Assembly (NCBI GenBank): GCA_029212425.1
Contig: JARGNC010000021.1
Location: forward strand, 12,514 to 22,188
DNA from: Phycisphaerales bacterium
Lineage (GTDB): Bacteria; Planctomycetota; Phycisphaerae; Phycisphaerales; UBA1924
DNA: 9,675 nt
Reading direction: 5' to 3'
Position 1 is the first letter of the stretch. Each line of letters opens with the position of its first letter. Of this stretch, positions 6,849 through 9,675 are shown piece by piece. The notes under the pieces are model-generated. The model was not told the origin of the DNA. It did not search any database and saw only the letters and a list, made by a program, of their open reading frames with translations. The translations under genes were made by a program, and so were the position numbers.

Positions 6849-7891
6849 GACTGATCTCCAACTCGCTGGTCTTTCAAAATCGCCGCCCGCCCCTTGCCAG
6901 TTGCTCTCGCACGAAACTGGCTGTCCCCACTCATGGATTCAATCTCGATCGTCTCCCCAAGCCGAGCGTTTGACTGCGCCCGCCCCCGAATCGTTACCAC
7001 CACCGATCCCGCGATCGACTTCGCAGAAACAATGTCCCCGCGTCGGATCACCAAAGGCAGCTCGACATGCTGCGACTCAATCAACTGTCCCTCATTGATC
7101 GTCTTGCTCAGCGCCATCCCAATCGCGTCGTCAGCATTCGCGACATGTTCTTCTGGTGAAACCCAGCGTCGCTCACTCATCGTAACGGACTCTGTCAACA
7201 CCGAACCACGGTTCACCCGCTCGCGTGCAACCAGAACCGTCCGGAAGATCTCAACATCAAACAACAACGCACGCTCGCTTGCAACCATCAGGTCATCGAG
7301 CACGATCACCCGGATCGCAGTGCGTCCCCGCTTGGAAATCTCCTTGATCTCAACAAGCTTGCCCCCAGTCGAAGTGGAGAGAAACGCTTCGTCTGTATCA
7401 CGATACGAGATCCGGAGCAAATCCTTCCCAACCCGATACCGATCCCGCACCCACCGCTCCACATGATTCCGAACCACAGGCCCATCGTTTGGAGCTTTCT
7501 CAACCGCTTCGTCGGATTTCGATTTCAGCTCCGCCACGACCGGCACGCCCGTCGAGCGTCGAACACTCACATCCGGCCCATTGAGCACCACCGATCCAGC
7601 ATTGATCTCCGCATCCGCATCAATCAGCGCCCGCAACGAAGCGGTCGAAATCGTTTCCCAGCCACCCGCTTCTCCAACAAAGAGCGACTCGATACTCAAC
7701 GACTCAAGCAACGCCGCTTGATCCCCAGAAATCTCACCGATCTTCCCAAGCGTGATCGCGTCATCGCCAGCAACCCGCACCGTTGAGCGTAGCGAAATCG
7801 TGGTGACCCCCGCAAATCCATGCAGAGAAACCACCGACATCAGCATCGCGATGATCAAGAATCGAACAGATTGGATTGGGAAGCTGTTCAT
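6845..7891 (-). CDS. flgA: Flagellar P-ring assembly chaperone FlgA (SAF domain)
   Basis: FlgA is a periplasmic chaperone that assists FlgI polymerisation into the P-ring. A signal peptide is clear at about 1-27 (hydrophobic 11-23, likely cleavage after GFA27). The C-terminal half is diagnostic: an SAF-type domain at about 218-277 (TVLVARERVNRGSVL, then DAIGMALSKTINEGQLI), followed by the beta-clip module at 278-340 (VIRRGDIVSAKSIAGSV, IRGRAQSNARLGETIEIES, ARATGKGRAAI). At 348 residues it is much longer than E. coli FlgA (about 220). The extra N-terminal region (about 28-215) includes segments resembling FlgA domain 1 but is mostly divergent. The start lies 12 nt after the flgG stop; the GGAG overlapping the end of flgG is 16 nt away, so initiation may rely on coupling to flgG. 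Its stop overlaps the flgH start. Confidence 0.9.
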   Translation of the reverse strand: MNSFPIQSVRFLIIAMLMSVVSLHGFAGVTTISLRSTVRVAGDDAITLGKIGEISGDQAALLESLSIESLFVGEAGGWETISTASLRALIDADAEINAGSVVLNGPDVSVRRSTGVPVVAELKSKSDEAVEKAPNDGPVVRNHVERWVRDRYRVGKDLLRISYRDTDEAFLSTSTGGKLVEIKEISKRGRTAIRVIVLDDLMVASERALLFDVEIFRTVLVARERVNRGSVLTESVTMSERRWVSPEEHVANADDAIGMALSKTINEGQLIESQHVELPLVIRRGDIVSAKSIAGSVVVTIRGRAQSNARLGETIEIESMSGDSQFRARATGKGRAAILKDQRVGDQS

Positions 7892-7903
7892 GGTGTTACC
7901 CGA

Positions 7904-8710
7904 TTATCTCCGGAGTTGAGCGATCGAACGGAGTGTTTCATCCGCCGCCTGGATGGATTGCGAGTTCATCTCAAACGCACGCTGTGTGCGGATCAGCTCG
8001 ATCAACTCGATCGCCGGATCAACATTCGATCCTTCGAGCATCCCGCCATTGATTTGTCCAAAGTTCTCTGATCCCGGATCACCGGTGATCGGTGATCCCG
8101 ATGCCGCGGATTCCACCCAGAGGTTTGCGCCCGCTTGGGTGAGCCCCTCCGGATTCACAAAGATTGCCAGTTCAACCTGTCCCGCAAGACTCGGTGCCTG
8201 ACCAGGGATGTTCTCGTAGATCTCGCCGTTGGATGACACCGTGATCGATTCCGCATCCGTCGAAATGGTGATGGTTGGTTCCAAGCGTCGTCCATCGGAG
8301 TTCGCAAGGACAACTTCGTTGTCCGCGTTGAGGACGAAGTTCCCCGCACGCGTGTACGCGACACCTCCGATGCCCAGATCGTCCTCGACCTGCACCTGGA
8401 AGAACCCTCGCCCATCGATGTACATATCCAAAGGCCCATTCCCCGGGATCGGGGATCCCTGCGTGAAGTCCTGCTGGGTTCCCGAGGTCCGCACGCCAAG
8501 ACCGACATACAGACCGGTCGGACGCTGATCGCCGTTCCCGTTCTCCACGCCAGGCTGGGCGCGTTCGATGTAGAGCAGGTCTTCGAAGTTGACGCGCGAA
8601 GCTTTGAAGCCTTCGGTGTTGACATTGGCAAGGTTGTTTGCGGTGACATCGAGCCGGGTGTTGAGTGCTCGGAGTCCTGAAGCCGCGGATTGCATCGCGA
8701 GGATTGCCAT
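7904..8710 (-). CDS. flgG: Flagellar basal-body distal rod protein FlgG
   Basis: The 268-residue protein builds the distal rod, the drive shaft that passes through the P- and L-rings. It has the rod-family N-terminal motif (SAASGLRALNTRLDVTANNLANVNTEGFK, residues 8-36) and the conserved core LDMYIDGRGFFQVQ (94-107) with YTRAGNF (119-125). The C-terminal helix carries EGSNVDPAIELIELIRTQRAFEMNSQ (226-251), family EGSNV...IxTQRAYE. Length (about 260 expected) and the NxxEGSNV-type motif distinguish FlgG from FlgF. It has no signal peptide, as expected for export by the flagellar type III apparatus. AGGAG at 8720-8724 lies 9 nt before the ATG. The gap to flgF upstream is 30 nt and to flgA downstream 12 nt, consistent with one transcript. 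Confidence 0.97.
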   Translation of the reverse strand: MAILAMQSAASGLRALNTRLDVTANNLANVNTEGFKASRVNFEDLLYIERAQPGVENGNGDQRPTGLYVGLGVRTSGTQQDFTQGSPIPGNGPLDMYIDGRGFFQVQVEDDLGIGGVAYTRAGNFVLNADNEVVLANSDGRRLEPTITISTDAESITVSSNGEIYENIPGQAPSLAGQVELAIFVNPEGLTQAGANLWVESAASGSPITGDPGSENFGQINGGMLEGSNVDPAIELIELIRTQRAFEMNSQSIQAADETLRSIAQLRR

Positions 8711-8740
8711 AATCTAAATCTCCTGTGGCGAGTCGGTTGG

Positions 8741-9529
8741 TTACGCGATTCGTCCGAATGTGTTGATGGTGCGATCCATCATTTGGTTCTGCATGTCGAT
8801 CATCCCGATGTTGCTTTGCGCGGATCGGGAGGCGGATTGGATTTTCATGATCGCGTCGATTTCGTTGACAGCTGAACCCTCGAACGCTCCTTGCTTGAAC
8901 GCGCCGGTGCCGTCTTGGATGGTCAGGGGGGTGCCGTACTGGGAGACGAAGAGGCCTTCGCCGTGCTTTTTGAGGATGGAGCGGTCTGGGACATCGGCGA
9001 GGGCGAGTTGTCCGACGATTTGGTCTTGTTGGGTGATGAGTCCGTCAGAGTGGATGACGATTTCGCCTTGTTGGGGGTCGATTTGGATTGGGGTGTTTGA
9101 TGAGCTGAGGACGGCTCGGCCGGTCGCGGACTGTACGAGGGTGCCGGATTCGTTGATGGTCAGGCGACCGTCGCGGCTGAGGGCTTGTTCTCCGTCGTGG
9201 TCGACGAGGAAGAATCCGGAGCCGTCGATGGCGACATCGAGGGGGGCGTTGGTGAGTTCGATGGCGCCCTGCGCAAAGTTGATGCGATTGGGCGCACTTA
9301 ATACACCTGCGCCGAGGCGTTCGAGCATTGCGTTGGAATCGAGGTTGAAGACGCCGTCTTCTTGGCGGACGGCTTGTCGGAACTGGGTTCCGGCGAAAAT
9401 GGGCTTAAACCCTGCGGTCCCAAGGTTTGCGAGGTTCCCGGACATCGCGTCTTGTTGGTGGATGGAGGTGAGTGCTCCGGATGCTGAGATTTGGATGCCG
9501 TAGTTCATGGCGCGCCTCTGTCGGTGCAT
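8741..9529 (-). CDS. flgF: Flagellar basal-body proximal rod protein FlgF
   Basis: A rod protein of the FlgF/FlgG family, 262 residues from the chosen start. The N-terminal helix MNYGIQISASGALTSIHQQ runs into MSGNLANLGTAGFKP (29-43), the rod consensus xNNLANxxTxGFK with unusual SG-NLANLG wording. The core is LDVAIDGSGFFLVD (97-110) and LSRDGRLTINESGTLV, and the C-terminal helix (about 217-258, GSAVNEIDAIMKIQSASRS) lacks the EGSNV..TQRA wording of FlgG, so FlgF is the better name. A perfect AAGGAGGA lies 6 nt before ATG 9529 and favours that start, which adds seven residues (MHRQRRA) before the Met where family members usually begin (ATG 9508, preceded only by AGAGG). A GTG at 9574 is a third, less likely start. 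It is the first flagellar gene of the operon visible here. Confidence 0.93.
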   Translation of the reverse strand: MHRQRRAMNYGIQISASGALTSIHQQDAMSGNLANLGTAGFKPIFAGTQFRQAVRQEDGVFNLDSNAMLERLGAGVLSAPNRINFAQGAIELTNAPLDVAIDGSGFFLVDHDGEQALSRDGRLTINESGTLVQSATGRAVLSSSNTPIQIDPQQGEIVIHSDGLITQQDQIVGQLALADVPDRSILKKHGEGLFVSQYGTPLTIQDGTGAFKQGAFEGSAVNEIDAIMKIQSASRSAQSNIGMIDMQNQMMDRTINTFGRIA

Positions 9530-9535
9530 CCGTGT

Positions 9536-9543
9536 TCCTCCTT
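9536..9543 (-). promoter_or_regulatory. Ribosome binding site of flgF
   Basis: AAGGAGGA on the minus strand, the strongest Shine-Dalgarno match I found in the window, 6 nt from ATG 9529 and 27 nt from the family-typical ATG 9508. Its spacing supports the upstream ATG as the translation start. Confidence 0.7.
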
Positions 9544-9595
9544 GAACACCAGATGCCCGCAGGGGAGGTATCACAAACGGCGTGCCAAACTCTGA

Positions 9596-9675
9596 CTAGT
9601 TCGATGGTTCGGGGTCTTGAGGTGGGGGGAGTGGGATGCGGGAGGTGCCGCATTCGGGACATTGGGTGGTGGAGT
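9596..9675 (-). CDS. 3' end of an unidentified zinc-ribbon-containing gene (5' partial)
   Basis: The minus strand is open from the window edge to a TAG at 9596-9598. The 25 visible residues are TTQCPECGTSRI followed by a Pro-rich tail (PLPPPQDPEPSN). CPECG is a zinc-ribbon knuckle; its partner CxxC must lie outside the window. Codon third positions are mostly C or A, as in the other genes, and the stop lies 66 bp before flgF on the same strand, so it may be the preceding gene of the same operon. The family cannot be named from so little. A CxxCG near a C-terminus is common in small regulator-like FmdB-type proteins and in many others; I cannot choose between them. Confidence 0.6.
   Translation of the reverse strand, partial: STTQCPECGTSRIPLPPPQDPEPSN

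Noticed and set aside
8077..8097. Perfect 14-bp palindrome GATCACCGGTGATC followed by a further GGTGATC copy
   Set aside because: It lies inside flgG and encodes the ordinary stretch SPITGDP; a codon-level coincidence is the simplest reading, though it stands out by eye.
9405..9662. An 85-codon minus-strand frame spanning the flgF start
   Set aside because: Arg/His/Pro-rich shadow; it overlaps flgF and the zinc-ribbon gene end, both of which have better codon use.

Overview
The window reads as a piece of a diderm, flagellated, moderately high-GC bacterial chromosome. Third codon positions are strongly C-biased in almost every gene. Planctomycetota, probably class Phycisphaerae, is my best guess, based on codon style, the flgF-flgG-flgA-flgH order with a long FlgA, and the overall look of the proteins. 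I had no database and this placement is inference. The window is almost fully coding: no gene-free stretch exceeds about 110 bases, and I see no tRNA, rRNA, CRISPR array, insertion sequence or attachment site.

Left part (+ strand): the 3' end of an unidentified gene with a Cys-rich tail (1-161), then prfA for peptide chain release factor 1 (189-1280). Facing prfA is a minus-strand pair. One member is a very large bifunctional proline-catabolic enzyme (PutA type, proline dehydrogenase plus glutamate-semialdehyde dehydrogenase, 2019-5075). The other, 2 nt downstream of it, is a small, strikingly AT-rich gene for a protein resembling DUF4304 (1303-2016). That AT-rich gene is the one piece of the window that looks foreign.

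Middle: a divergent intergenic region of about 108 bp separates putA from ribF (+ strand, 5184-6146), the bifunctional riboflavin kinase/FAD synthetase. The proline dehydrogenase half of PutA uses FAD, so ribF makes the cofactor of its divergent neighbour; whether that neighbourhood has meaning is only inference.

Right part (- strand): a compact flagellar basal-body operon transcribed in the order flgF (proximal rod), flgG (distal rod), flgA (P-ring chaperone), flgH (L-ring). Gaps are small, with an ATGA overlap between flgA and flgH. The operon ends at flgH, convergent with ribF and only 9 bp from it, so the P-ring gene flgI is not in its common place after flgH. Upstream of flgF is the 3' end of another minus-strand gene whose product carries a CPECG zinc-ribbon knuckle.

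Most of the window is conserved housekeeping and motility content. I do not see a convincing new multi-gene system. The items worth a second look are the AT-rich gene behind putA, the divergent GGQ loop of RF1, the RocA-like aldehyde dehydrogenase half of PutA, the missing flgI and the two Cys-containing partial proteins at the window edges.
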